The position numbers and the translations under genes are program-made. Positions 22,440-33,221 of a stretch of 64,000 bases of DNA are shown here, piece after piece; position 1 is the stretch's first letter, and each line of letters begins with the position of its first letter. The notes under the pieces were generated by a model. That model was not told the DNA's origin, ran no database searches, and saw only the letters and a program-made list of their open reading frames with translations. Source of the stretch: Flammula alnicola (Eukaryota; Basidiomycota; Agaricomycetes; Agaricales; Strophariaceae); contig JADNRV010000096.1 of NCBI GenBank assembly GCA_015499995.1, positions 147,782 to 211,781 on the forward strand, in the 5' to 3' direction.

Positions 22440-23520
22440 AAGACATCTCAAAAATAAATTTGTACTAGGAGAACATGAGGTGGAACATGAGCAACTAACA
22501 TGAGGAAGACATGAGGGATGGCCGGTCACATGCCAGACACATGTGGTGTTCTTTTTTTGAGATCCCCATCTCACTTTCTGTATTTCACTGCTTTAATAAA
22601 ATATATTCAGAGTCTCAATACAAAGAAAATAGATGTATCCGGAAGGAAATCTGAGCAGACATCGGGAAGATATGAAAAAAGACTCACCATCACAGCTTGG
22701 GAGCATGATCAAAACACAAAACTACAGAAGAAATCAAAATCCTCGTGCAGATCTCAACTTTTCTGAAGAGAAAAAGCAATATCTCATGAACAACTGCTGG
22801 GAATCCTTTCCGGAGTATCTCATTCTGTTAATATTTTACAGACATACATGCTTCCACTTTCTTTTATATTAAACTTCCCCCGAGTAGCTCTGTGAGGGAG
22901 GAAATATGACGGCTGTCATAAGACACCGAGGACATTTTCTACCGCATGCAAAACTTTAAGCTGGGACTAGCCCATTGGACAATTTCGACCAGGAGGGTCA
23001 GAGAACATATTCCTCGAGCAGGGAAGTATGGGGTGGCATTCAGCACTTCCCATGTTTACATTGTCTGATGTCAGTAAAACCTCGTCCCAGGGTGTAGATA
23101 TTTGGTAAAAATTGAAATAACCATGGGCCCCCGAGGGTGGCAGGTACATAACCTCATCCACCAAGTTTTGACCTCAGGAGAGCAAAACAGGTGGAGATAT
23201 TCATGTATCGTTTCCTCTACATCGGCCACAGTGAAGGATGATGTCACCTCAAAACACAGATCTTGGCAATAAAAACTGTCATTTAGAGAATAGGCTTGGC
23301 AGGCACCGTCAATTACCATGCTTAAATTCATAAATTGTGATCTTGATCAGGCACAATGACATCATATGACATCAATGCAGGATCGGCCACCAGTGATCTA
23401 CCCTCGGCAAGATCAGGGCACAAACATGTGGGTTATCTTTATCAACCTCAAGGCGCATAGCCTCCATTGATAATCAGGATTAGCTGAGATCATAATCACC
23501 TTATAAGAGTCTCAGCTGCA
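22440..23520. other. Intergenic, no gene recognised
   Basis: About 1.1 kb upstream of the interrupted host gene. Only short frames (the longest is about 86 codons on minus). No repeat or RNA gene seen. Confidence 0.4.
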
Positions 23521-23658
23521 GATTTTCTTAACTAAGATGACTGAACCTGCCCCCAATGAATCCTCTGGCAATCTGAACGACGATGGACTTGCCTTCGAGT
23601 TCGACAATGACACCCCGGACTCCCAGATCTGGACTGCTAAGGAAAAGATGATACTGAC

Positions 23659-23730
23659 ACAAGGGGCAAACCTAAGGGCAGTTGAAAATCAACTGCCCTT
23701 AAGGCAGTTGGCTGGCAGTCAGCCGGCAGT
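23659..23730 (+). repeat. Left terminal inverted repeat of CACTA element
   Basis: CACAAGGGGCAAACC followed by internal palindromic GGGCAGTTGAAAATCAACTG and repeats of GGCAGT; the inverse is at 33,150-33,221. Confidence 0.85.
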
Positions 23731-23896
23731 TGAAATTGCGTACCGCGTGACAACCGCTTGATGACAAGTTGCCAACTCTGTTTTGGGTAGCAAATTGATA
23801 GCAAATTAACAGAATTAATTAATTATCTATAAAATACAATGGACACTGATGAGAATTGATAACGTCTGATAAGCAACCGTTTCTCTTCCTCTTCCA

Positions 23897-26800
23897 ATGC
23901 CACTCGTCATATGTACCTGTACCCTTTGCAAGAAGAAATTGGTTAGCATTCATGGGGTTGAACAACCAGGTCAACAAGTTGATGCATCAACTCATTTGCT
24001 TCATGAGAAACGTGACAAGCGCCCAGCATCACCTAAACCAAAGCATCAACCATCTCTCAGTACATCATCACGACGCTCCAGCAACTCAAACTTGCCAAAG
24101 GGTATACAATTCTATTTGCCCTCTTGTATATTTGATATCTAACTTCTAATCATAAAGAAATCCCCCTTTCTACTGGATCACTTGTGAAATTGATTTGTAT
24201 TTTTGTTGTCTGGCTGCACATTAGGGCCGGTGTTAGCCGCTCAGTGGCCAACAAAATTCTGCAGGGAATCCAGCTCATCCTGTCTATAACTCTGTCTCTG
24301 GTGGAGGTCGCTCTTGTATCATCTGGGATTTATATCCAGTTTCCTCGCATCAAACTTCCTCATGATGTCCGAACCGCATACCAGCTCTATTCTATTGGAC
24401 CAGACCTTATTCGGACCGCCTGCTGCCCCAAGTGCTTTTCCCTATACCCCCAGCCTGTACCTTGGAAATGCCAATGGAAGCCATCACCTAAGTCTCGTCC
24501 ATGCAATACCAAGCTATGGAAGAGTCAGAACACGCGCAAAGGACCTAAATGGGTCCCTCGAAGTTTATACACCACGCAATCCTTTGATTCATGGCTTCGT
24601 TTTTTCTTATCACATCAAGTAATCGAGGACGCTCTTCAAGGCACATTTCGCCAACATATTGACCATCCGGTCGCATTTGGATCTGACATGAATGATATCC
24701 AAGATAGTCCTCCATGGAAGGACTTACATGGGTTTTTTCAGTCTCCTCGCCATCTGATTTTTGGGATATATATTGATTGGTTCAATCCATTTACCAATAA
24801 AATTGCTGGTAAGTCACTATCATATTTAAATATCTCTCTATTAATATTTTATATCTAATTGATAGGCAAGCATGCATCTTGCAGTGCCATCGTTCTCTAC
24901 TGCTTAAACCTACCCCCACATCTCCGCTACAGGCCAGAGAATACCTTCATCATTGGTCTTACTCCTCCTCCTCATGTACCTACCGCGACCACCATCTGTC
25001 ATCTTCTTGACCCCATCATTGCATCTGCTGCCAAATACGGTATCACTTCCGGCCAAAATGTACCAACATTTTACCATCCTGCTGGCGCATCGGTAGAGGT
25101 GAAAATTGCACCTCTGATTGCCGATCTTGAGGCAAGCCGAAAAGTTGCTGGATTCCTGACCCACACTGCTACTATGTTTTGCTCCTTCTGTCTCTGCACC
25201 CAGAATCAGATAGAGGATCTTAATTTCAATCTTGGCAGCTACGTGACAGTGCCAAAGTATGAGAGCAGGCAGAGGCATGGCGTAACAAATCGACAAAAGC
25301 TACACGAGAGGCTTTAGAAACTGCTTCTGGTGTATGGTGGTCTCCATTTCATCATCTACCATACTGGGATCCAGTCAAGCATGTTGTGCTAGGATTTATG
25401 CATAACTGGCTCGAAGGAATTCTGCAGCATCATCTTCGTACACTTTGGGGTATTGGTCGGGATGAAAACGAAAGCCAGAAAGTGAAAGAGGTAGAGAAGG
25501 ATGAGCAGTGGACTGAGGAGGATGTATCTGACTCTGCCGATGAACTGGATGATCTCATTCAAGAGGCAGCTGAACACGACATCGCGACTTCCATGGCTAT
25601 GCAACAAGATCAACCTCCATCGCCATCTATGACCCCTCCCTTATCTCCATCTCTCTCTTCGAACTCAGCTTCTGGTTCCAATGCAACTGGATCATCTTCA
25701 TCCAATACACCTACTCCTTCACAGCATCCCACCACTCCTTATCTATATAGCTTCCTCGACGAGGATAGTGACGATGATCCAGACTTTATTCCTGCCAACA
25801 CTTTGCCCTTTAGTTTCAGCAATGCTGAGCTACAGGCTATTCGCGATTGTATCTGGGATGTCAGCCTTCCAACATGGGTACAGCGTCCACCAACCAATCT
25901 TGGAGAGCCTGGCCATGGAAAACTCAAAGCTCGCGAATATCTCACTCTGTTCTCGAATATTTTCCCACTCATTATTCCCGAGTTCTGGCATACTACAACA
26001 GCCACAGATGACCATCACCAACATTTTCTATGCTTTTATCACTTAGTTGCTGCAACCAACATTATCTCCTCCTTCAAAACTTCCAATGCTGCAGCAGATG
26101 CATATACGCAGCACTACATCCAGTATCGGATGACTAGCCAACATTTATTTCCTTATTATTCCTCCAAACCCAACCATCATTATGCTATGCACAATGGTCC
26201 TTTACTCAAGTACTGGGGACCTCTTGCTTCTTTCAGTGAGTTTCCGGGCAAGCGAATGAATGGAATGCTCCAGCGCATCAACACAAACCACCATCTTAGT
26301 ATGTTTTCATTTTTATCTGGCATATATACTTGATACTAACACAGAAATAGGGGATTTGGATCTTACTATGCTCCGTCAAATGAGCCGAAGGGCCCGCTTA
26401 GATGCTCTGCTGCACGATAGCAAGGACATCAAAGATCTCGCCAATATTCTTGACCCAGCAACTCCATCCGTGGAAAATGATCCAGTATCTCCTGCAGATC
26501 AGGCCAACAGTTTAGCCAAGCCACCTAAACTCCCAGCAGCAGATTATAATGCTCTACTTCACTATTTGCATCAAACTGGATGGCCTTACCGAGCATTTAA
26601 TGCCTTTCCACACCCCGAAAATTCCATTATTCTTCCTCCACAGGCTCAGTATCCTCTTCAGATCCACCGTGATGAGTGCACTGTCAGCTGTCAAAAATCA
26701 CACAAAGGAAACAGTGCTATTCAATTTTATAACCCATTTACACACAGGAATGACACAGGATTTATTGAAGCTATTTGGAGGCTTCCTCTCGAGGCTATGA

Positions 26801-27048
26801 TGCGCTCCTTTATTGTTGTCCGTCAACACCGATCACTTCCAGTTTCTGAAGAGGCAAAGGCACCATTTATCCACTATTATGGGTTTCAAACAAGGATTGT
26901 TGATGCCCGGCCATCCGACGACTTGGTCATTATCGAGCCTACATACATTATCACACACCTCACAACTTTTCAACGACCGGCAGGGACTTATGGTATTGGT
27001 ATGGAGACATTGGTAGTCTGTTGGGCTTCAAATAGAGGAAGGAAATAA
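23897..27048 (+). CDS. CACTA transposase, Tnp2 / Transposase_21 type
   Basis: Starts at Met 23,897. Exon 1 carries a zinc-ribbon-like ICTCTLCKKKL and GVEQPGQQVDASTHLLHEKR, typical of the N terminus of fungal Tnp2-like proteins. After an intron (about 24,102-24,150) comes a helical region with CCPKCFSLYP (second Cys pair), then YIDWFNPFTNK, which contains the core Asp. An intron near 24,810 leads to NLPPHLRYRPENTFIIGLTP, then CSFCLCTQ and a break before MLGFMHNWLEGILQHHLRTL. Next are a Ser/Thr-rich acidic linker, a conserved C-terminal block (ALHYLHQTGWPYRAFNAF-like) and a terminal domain to 27,048. The stop near 25,317 falls between conserved blocks and may be an unrecognised intron. It is probably the enzyme that moved the surrounding element; whether it is still active is uncertain. 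Confidence 0.8.
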
Positions 27049-27159
27049 TATTTGGTATTTTACTACATGAAATGTTACCTGTATTCCGTTGCACGTTTAT
27101 TGGGCGCCTAATATTTGGGTAGCTGCCGCACATTTCGGCATTTTTGTGAACTGTGATCA

Positions 27160-28950
27160 ACCGAGTTGATGCTCCTGTTCCCACCCCCACCATCCTCTTC
27201 AGTACGATCCTGCACTGCCCTCTGCCTCACGTCGCCTCTACCCAAGCAATAAGGATGGAATTGGGTTACTCCCAAATTCCCTCACAGCGCGTCGGCGCAA
27301 ACTCTCTGCGCCATTGCAAAATGAGAATGGCGATAGTCGTCAACGAAATCGAGTGGGCACTCTGCTGACCATGCTCAAACCTGGTTGCGCAATGCAAGTG
27401 CTAGCTCAGCTCGTCTGAACCACTCACCATGCCCGATCCGCTGCCCACAGGCCCGCCCAGCACCCCCTCCTGTCCCAGGGGAAAAGGTGAAGCCCGCGAT
27501 GCACCTGCCTCCACTCTCGACGCACCACCTTCCAATCCGCAATGAGCACCTGCGACTCAGTGTGCCAGCACCACCCACCCACTGCTGTGACACTGCGACG
27601 CCCAACGACCGTGCACCGTGACGAGCCACCGCTCTTCACCCTGCATCCCCATGCCCAACGCTCTGCCCACAGGCCCGACCAGCACACCCTTCTCTCTGTC
27701 ACTGTGCCATCGCCAGCCAGCCACTGCAACACCTCCCTCGCTATCCCCCAACAACTATGCACCACGCTGACGACAGCGACAACGAGCACGTACGTGGACC
27801 GTGACAGCGCCAGCAGCCGCCTCTGCCTTCTCAGCCCTCTCAGCTGCGCATGTCGCCTGTACCCCACACATGCCGTATGTATTTTTTCTCGTCATCTTTT
27901 ATCATCGAGGTTGCAGTTGCGGTTGCTGACATTTTGGGGGTTTTTTGCTGTAGACATTTGGTCTGCTAGGGCTTGCTCTCGCCCCCGCCGTCTCTCCACT
28001 CTCAATCTATCTCATCGATCATCAGCATCCTCCATCACAACCAACGGCACAGCAGCCTCTCGCCGCCCACACTCTCTTGTCCGCTCGTACAGCTCCGGCA
28101 CGCTCCGGCACGCTCCTTCGACGGGTACGACCTTAAGGAGTCGGGCGAGGGCCCAGCCTGGCAGATCCTCGTTGCCGCCAGTGTCACGGCACAGCCGTGC
28201 CAGCACGACGACGATGCCGAACAGGAGCAGCATTGGCACGCGGACGAGCACGAGCAGTGTTGACTCGAGTTTCTCGTTGGAGGTTGCACCTGCCTCCACC
28301 CTCGACGCACCGCCCACCAATCCGCAATGAGCACCTGCGACTCAGTGTGCTAGCGCCACCCACCCGCTGCTGCAACAATGCGACGCTGCAAGCTCTCTAT
28401 CCCCCAACGACCGCGCACCGTGCTGAGCTCCGTCGCTCTTTGCCTCACGTCGCCATGCCCAACCCTCCGCCCACAGGCCCGACAGGCAAGCTTTCTCTCC
28501 GCCCTCGCAGCTGCATATTTGCGGCTCTCGCGACGCACCTCTCTGACACCCTCAATGCACCGACCACCCGACTCACTATGCCATCGCCAGCCAGCCACTT
28601 TTGCAACACTATCCCCCAACAGCCATGCACCACGCCGACGACAGCGACAACGAGCACGTACGCGGACTGTGACAGCGCCAGCAGCCGCCTCTGCCCTCTC
28701 AGCCCTCTCAGCTGTGCGTCGGCAGTTCTTCCGCGATGCACATGCCTCCACCCTCGACCCACCACCCACCAATCCCCAACGAACAACTCGCTGTGCCAGC
28801 ATCAGCCACGCACTGCTACGACATCGCGATGCCGCACCCTCTCTATCCCCCCAATGACCACACACCACGCCGACACTTCAACCGCCCACAGGCCTGCCCA
28901 GCACTCTTCCAGGTCAACCCAAATATTGCGACCTCCAAGGGTCTCTTTTG
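27160..28950 (+). repeat. GC-rich internal DNA of the CACTA element, three imperfect copies of one block
   Basis: A block containing CACCTGCCTCCACYCTCGACG, CCAATCCGCAATGAGCACC, GCGACTCAGTGTG and CCCAACGACCG begins near 27,500, again near 28,285 and in shorter form near 28,738. A second shared block (ACGACAGCGACAACGAGCACG) recurs near 27,770 and 28,638. Open frames exist in all directions because of base composition; I see no credible gene. It may be amplified captured sequence. Confidence 0.6.
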
Positions 28951-30010
28951 GCAGATAGATTGCTCTGAGCGTCGATATCGGCTTGAAGGACGAGTTTGAG
29001 GAACTCGGTGTCAAGGTGCTGGGCACGCCGATCCAGACGATCATCACCACCGAGGGTCGCCAGCTCTTTGCATCAGCGATGGAGGAAATCGGGGAGAAGT
29101 GCGCAGAGAGTCATACCGTGACTACGCCAGACGAGGCCATCGCTGCTGCTGAGACTATAGGGTACCCTGTTATAGTTCGTGCTGCCTACGCTCTTGGAGG
29201 TCTTGGATCGGGCTTCGCGCAGAACGAGGCTCAGCTGCGCGCATTGTGCAGCAAGGCCTTTGCCACTACTCCTTAGGTCCTCGTCGAAAAGAGTATGAAG
29301 GGTTGGAAGGAGATGGAGTACAAGGTCGTGGGTGATTGCAGAGACAACTGTATCACTGTTTGTGATATGGAGGTCAGTCTTTCTCTCTCTTTTTCTGTCT
29401 GTGAAATGAAGCCCTGATGTCTTCTGTAGAACTTCGATCCTCTCGGCATTCACACTGGTGATTCTATTGTCATAGCTCCTTCGCAAATGCTGGACGACTC
29501 CGACTATAATATGCTGCGAACGACCGCTATCAACGTCATTCGCCATCTTGGCGTCGTTGGTGAGTGCAACATCCAGGATGCGCTCAACCCTATCTCGTGG
29601 AATATTGTACCATCGAGGCTAGTCTTTTTCTTTCTCTAGCTGTATATGCCTTTACTCACTCCAAATGATTTTTTTTAGATAAACGCATGTCTGTCTCGTT
29701 CATCTGCTCTGGCCTCCAAAGCCACCAGCTACCCTCTCGCTTTCATTGCGGCCAAATTTGGTCTCAGAATTCCGTTGAACGAGATCGAAACTCCGTCACA
29801 AAAGTCACCTCTGCCTGCTTCGAACCCAGGTTGGACTACGTCGTCATGAAGATTCCACGATGGGATCTGAAAAAATTCAACTGCGTTAGCAGGCTGGCTT
29901 CGCCAGAAAGCCAGTATCTCGCCATTCATCAAGCAGATCAATACCATAGCCGCAAAGTTCCCTGCTTACACCAACTAACTACCTCTACATGACCTACAAC
30001 ACTGTCGACC
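28940..30010 (+). pseudogene. Captured fragment of carbamoyl-phosphate synthase (large-subunit domain, pyrimidine pathway)
   Basis: Reads [32 protein letters not shown], then the ATP-grasp signature [76 protein letters not shown] and [19 protein letters not shown]. Then, after a frame change, [19 protein letters not shown] and PRWDLKKFN, and finally [15 protein letters not shown] with YLYMTYN. Together these cover most of the first ATP-grasp half of a eukaryotic CPSase and the start of the second half. A TAG near 29,274 (where CAG is expected), several frameshifts (near 29,600, 29,830 and 29,985) and an internal gap make it dead. It has no start, lacks the glutaminase and transcarbamylase parts and lies wholly inside the CACTA element, so it is a capture, not the cellular gene. 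Confidence 0.85.
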
Positions 30011-31165
30011 GAGCTGCTACGATGTGAGCTCGAGGTGCAACTGCACCCCCCACACCACCACGAGCGACACGAGAAGCATGAGCACGAGGAGGACTGTGTC
30101 CTGGAGGGAGAGAGGGAACAAGATGAAGAAGATTTGGAGAGGATGGACGAGAGCACACTGCTGAATGGGGTTGGAGAAGACGGAGGCCGAGGTCGATGTG
30201 GAGGCGGAGGCGGAGGAGCAGGAGAGGAGGCAGGCGGAGGCGGAGGAGCAGGAGAGGAGGCGGGTGGAGGATCTGGGTGTGGGCAGACCGCGAATGCCTG
30301 ACCCTACGTGGATGGATCTGCGTGATCCTGCCCGAGCATCACTCCTCGGCAGTGGACCACGACGGTCGTCCATGACATCTCCGTTATCGCATGTATCTTC
30401 GTCTGAGCTGTGAGGGATGGACAATGTCTATGAGCAGGTGCGGAATCTTTCGAAGCAATGGAAAGGAGTCGCTGGTGGAGATGATGGCCAAGTGGAAAAA
30501 GTCCGTCGAGGGCCAATGGGGCACCGTGCAGGAAGAATGGACCCAAGAGGAGTGGGAAGCAGAGTCATGCCTGGTCGATACAGGGCTCGAGAAGATGGCC
30601 ACGCTGCAGATGACACTTGCCAGCCAGCTGCAGCAGCATATACAGCAACACTCGATGCTGATACATGGGATGGGCAATGGGGATGCGATCAAGCCCAATG
30701 GCGGGCTGGTGACGCCCCCCAGTTCGATGTCGCAGTCAAGCGATAGTGGAAGGTATCGAGGAGGTCTGGGGCCAGCTCGAGGGCTCGGGCAGCATCGAGA
30801 GTGAGCAGTGGGTCAAAGGAGGAGGGCGAAGGCGACGACGTGGACACGGACGCTACACTCATGTCGTTTACGGAGGACGATGTCGTGGGCGGCTCGAAGC
30901 ATGGCATCGTGTGTGCACTGGACTTCGTAGCTGCTACCGCTGCAGCCTCCGCCGGCGGGGTGCATCAGGCTCAAGCCGCCGCCCGCATGCTGGCCACGCC
31001 TGAGCCATCGATGTACAAGCTCTCTGCATCCGTGGACTCACTTGATACCTCTACGGCAGGATCACCACAAGGCAAAGGCCTCGTCACGGCCCCTGCGACA
31101 TGCATGAATTCCCAAGATGTGGCAGGTCTCTTCGGGCTCTTCAGTTATTGTAGTTTACAATGATA
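30010..31165 (+). pseudogene. Captured or decayed coding-like DNA of unknown origin inside the CACTA element
   Basis: Several broken frames look like former protein: an acidic HEHEEDCVLEGEREQDEEDL, a Glu/Ala-rich AEVDVEAEAEEQERRQAEAE stretch, a helical EWTQEEWEAESCLVDTGLEK with MATLQMTLASQLQQ, and MSFTEDDVVGGSKHGIVCAL leading to ATPEPSMYKLSASVDSLDT. Frame changes separate them and no start or splice pattern joins them. They follow directly on the CPSase fragment but are not part of CPSase as I know it, so this may be a second captured host gene. Identity unknown. Confidence 0.4.
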
Positions 31166-31268
31166 AATATGTATATATTTATGTTTTTATAATCTGTGTG
31201 ATAAGACCCAATGCTCAACAGTCTATGTTGATTGAAGAGAAGAAAAGAATAGGAAAAACCAAAAAAAA

Positions 31269-32908
31269 TCATTCATCCTCCTCATCCTCTTCGTCCTCGT
31301 CCTCGTCCTCATCTGAGTCTTCGTCATCCGAGTCATCACCATCTCCATTCTCCCACTTCGCGAGCTCCTGCAATTCTTCCTCGGTGGGCAGATTGTACAT
31401 CTTCAGGACTTTCTTGCCAAAAGTCGATGCAAATTCGACATCTGACAGGTTCTTCCACTTTGCACAATCTGCCCATGTCTTACAGTGCTCCGCCAAAGGC
31501 AGTGCAACCTTGACACCATTCTTGGCAATGATATGGGCATGCTCGCGGAGCGTCAAGTCATTATTCCAGTACGTGGGGCTAAACCAGTCGATAGGTACCT
31601 CGGATGGCAGAGCTTGGAACTTGGACTCCCTTGGAACCTGGGGCTCTTCACGACGTCGTTCAGCCCTAGATTATATGGTAAGTTAAAGAACAATGGAGAG
31701 CATACAAGAAATTCACCAGTGAGGACTACCTCTCTTGCTTCTAGCCATGCGCTGATGCTGGAGATCTGCCATTCTAAAAAAATTCTTGACTTTTGTTGAT
31801 CGGCCATGCTTCTGCGTGATGAGGTAACTTCCGCTCTCGGAGTCGAATTCCTCGTCAGAATGTGCCTCGGTTTCATTAGCAAGAGCAACAACAAGGGCAT
31901 TGAACCCCTGTGCTTTCAGGACGTCAACTCGGCTGTGGGCGAGCTATGAAAATTTGTTACTCCAATTTCCTAACTGATGAGATAAACACGGTGGCATACG
32001 TACCTTGCTCCGGTGTTTATACGCATTCATATTACTCTTGAGTTTGGCAACACTCTGAGGTTTCTTCTGCTCCAGCCTGGCAATGTCGTGCATATATGCA
32101 TGGACAAAATTCCGGTAGAGTTTCCGTATAAAGCGGTTGTCCTTAGCGAATGATAGATTATTTCCGACGTGAGTGTACCCAAAGTTTGTCGAGACCTGTC
32201 TGAATGTTTTGAGAGCAATCTCCTCATGGAGCCCATTGTACAATGACGTCGGATTGCGGCTCAGAACATCAGGCGCCCAACGACCAAGTTCAGCACATGC
32301 CACAGTGCCGAACATGAAGAGAAGATCAGATTCTTCCATGCGTCGAATGTTATTTGAGATGGTGCCATTTTCTGGTAGAGAGCATAGCAGACGCTCCACT
32401 CTGGCATGAGCATCATCGACATTGTTGGCATGCTCATCCAGGGAAGTAGTGACCGTACACTTCACTTGTGCGTGGGAGGAGAAATGTCTTCTGAACGACA
32501 ACTTCATGTCATCGTTGACCACCGGCGGGATCATATTCTGGTCTGGCAGACCCCAGAGAATACAGACATGGAGCTCAAGTGCCAGCTAGACAAAAAATTG
32601 TTGATGTAAACTTAATATCGAAAAAGCTGAGACGTGCACGGCACCTTGGTCTCCTTTGCCTCTTTCGGTATTTCATCTTTACTCAAATGCCAATCACTTG
32701 GCCGTTTGGGCTTCTTGTGTTTCTTTGAGCAGCCAGTGTGAGATTTCTTTGCGCGCGATGAGCGATTGGAGGTGTCGCTGTTTGCTCTCTTGTGTTTAGG
32801 CCTAGAGCCTGAGGCGGCAAGCTGTGGCTGTGTAGCGCTGAGCGTCTGCTGAGAGGGGCCATCCATTTGAACATCTGGGCCATCCGAGCTGGTAGGGATG
32901 TCTGCCAT
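31269..32908 (-). CDS. Second CACTA-element gene, unknown function
   Basis: On minus from Met 32,908 to the stop at 31,269. Exon 1 is Ser/Lys-rich with nuclear-signal-like KKSHTGCSKKHKKPKRPSDW. Exon 2 (about 32,590-31,990) reads MIPPVVNDDMKLSFRRHF, FMFGTVACAELGRWAPDVL, NNLSFAKDNRFIRKLYRNFV and ends with KLKSNMNAYKHRSK. Exon 3 gives LAHSRVDVLKAQGFNALVVA and acidic HSDEEFDSESGSY. The last exon has PSEVPIDWFSPTYWNN, then CAKWKNLSDVEFASTFGKKV and a C-terminal Asp/Glu run. Its position, opposite in orientation to the transposase and close to the other end, is that of an accessory element protein. DNA binding at the ends is a guess from the basic N terminus. Confidence 0.6.
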
Positions 32909-33149
32909 AGCAGAACAGCAAAGGATGTGGTACAAGTCAAAGGATAATCGTCCTTGATTTTCGCAAGGCAAGACTCATGTTGTGCGTGGCCTCGTTGCAT
33001 GGCCAACATGTCCCTTGGCACGTCATGTCGCGCTCGCCCTTTGTCTTTTGCAAAATGAGAGTCAAGCATGTGACCGAGAAAATGTCACGCGCATGTTATC
33101 GGAACTCAATCGATATTATCATTGACATTTGTCATACATCCGAAATCAA

Positions 33150-33221
33150 CCGCCAGCCCACTGCCAGCCAACTGCCTTAAGGGCAGTTGATTTTCGACTG
33201 CCCTATGGTTTGCCCCTTGTG
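33150..33221 (-). repeat. Right terminal inverted repeat of CACTA element
   Basis: Inverse of 23,659-23,730, ending GGTTTGCCCCTTGTG at 33,221. Confidence 0.85.

Larger units (their letters stand above)
23659..33221 (+). mobile_element. CACTA (En/Spm) transposon, 9.6 kb, with captured host sequence
   Basis: The ends are CACAAGGGGCAAACC at 23,659 and its inverse GGTTTGCCCCTTGTG at 33,207-33,221. Each is followed inward by AGGGCAGT(T/C)GAAAATCAAC and TGCCCTTAAGGCAGTTGGC, so the matching end is over 60 bp with few differences. The 3-bp duplication TGA lies at both edges (23,656-23,658 and 33,222-33,224). CAC termini and a 3-bp duplication are hallmarks of the CACTA superfamily, in agreement with the Tnp2-type transposase inside (23,897-27,048). 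A second gene on minus (31,269-32,908) sits near the right end, and the middle is GC-rich captured DNA. Confidence 0.85.

Noticed and set aside
27385..28958. Pro/Ser/Thr/Arg-rich frames as genes (up to 262 codons)
   Set aside because: They occur on both strands of a GC-rich internally repeated stretch, with no splice pattern or family motif.
28940..30010. The cellular carbamoyl-phosphate synthase gene
   Set aside because: It has no start, several frameshifts, a nonsense codon and a large internal gap, and lies entirely within transposon borders.
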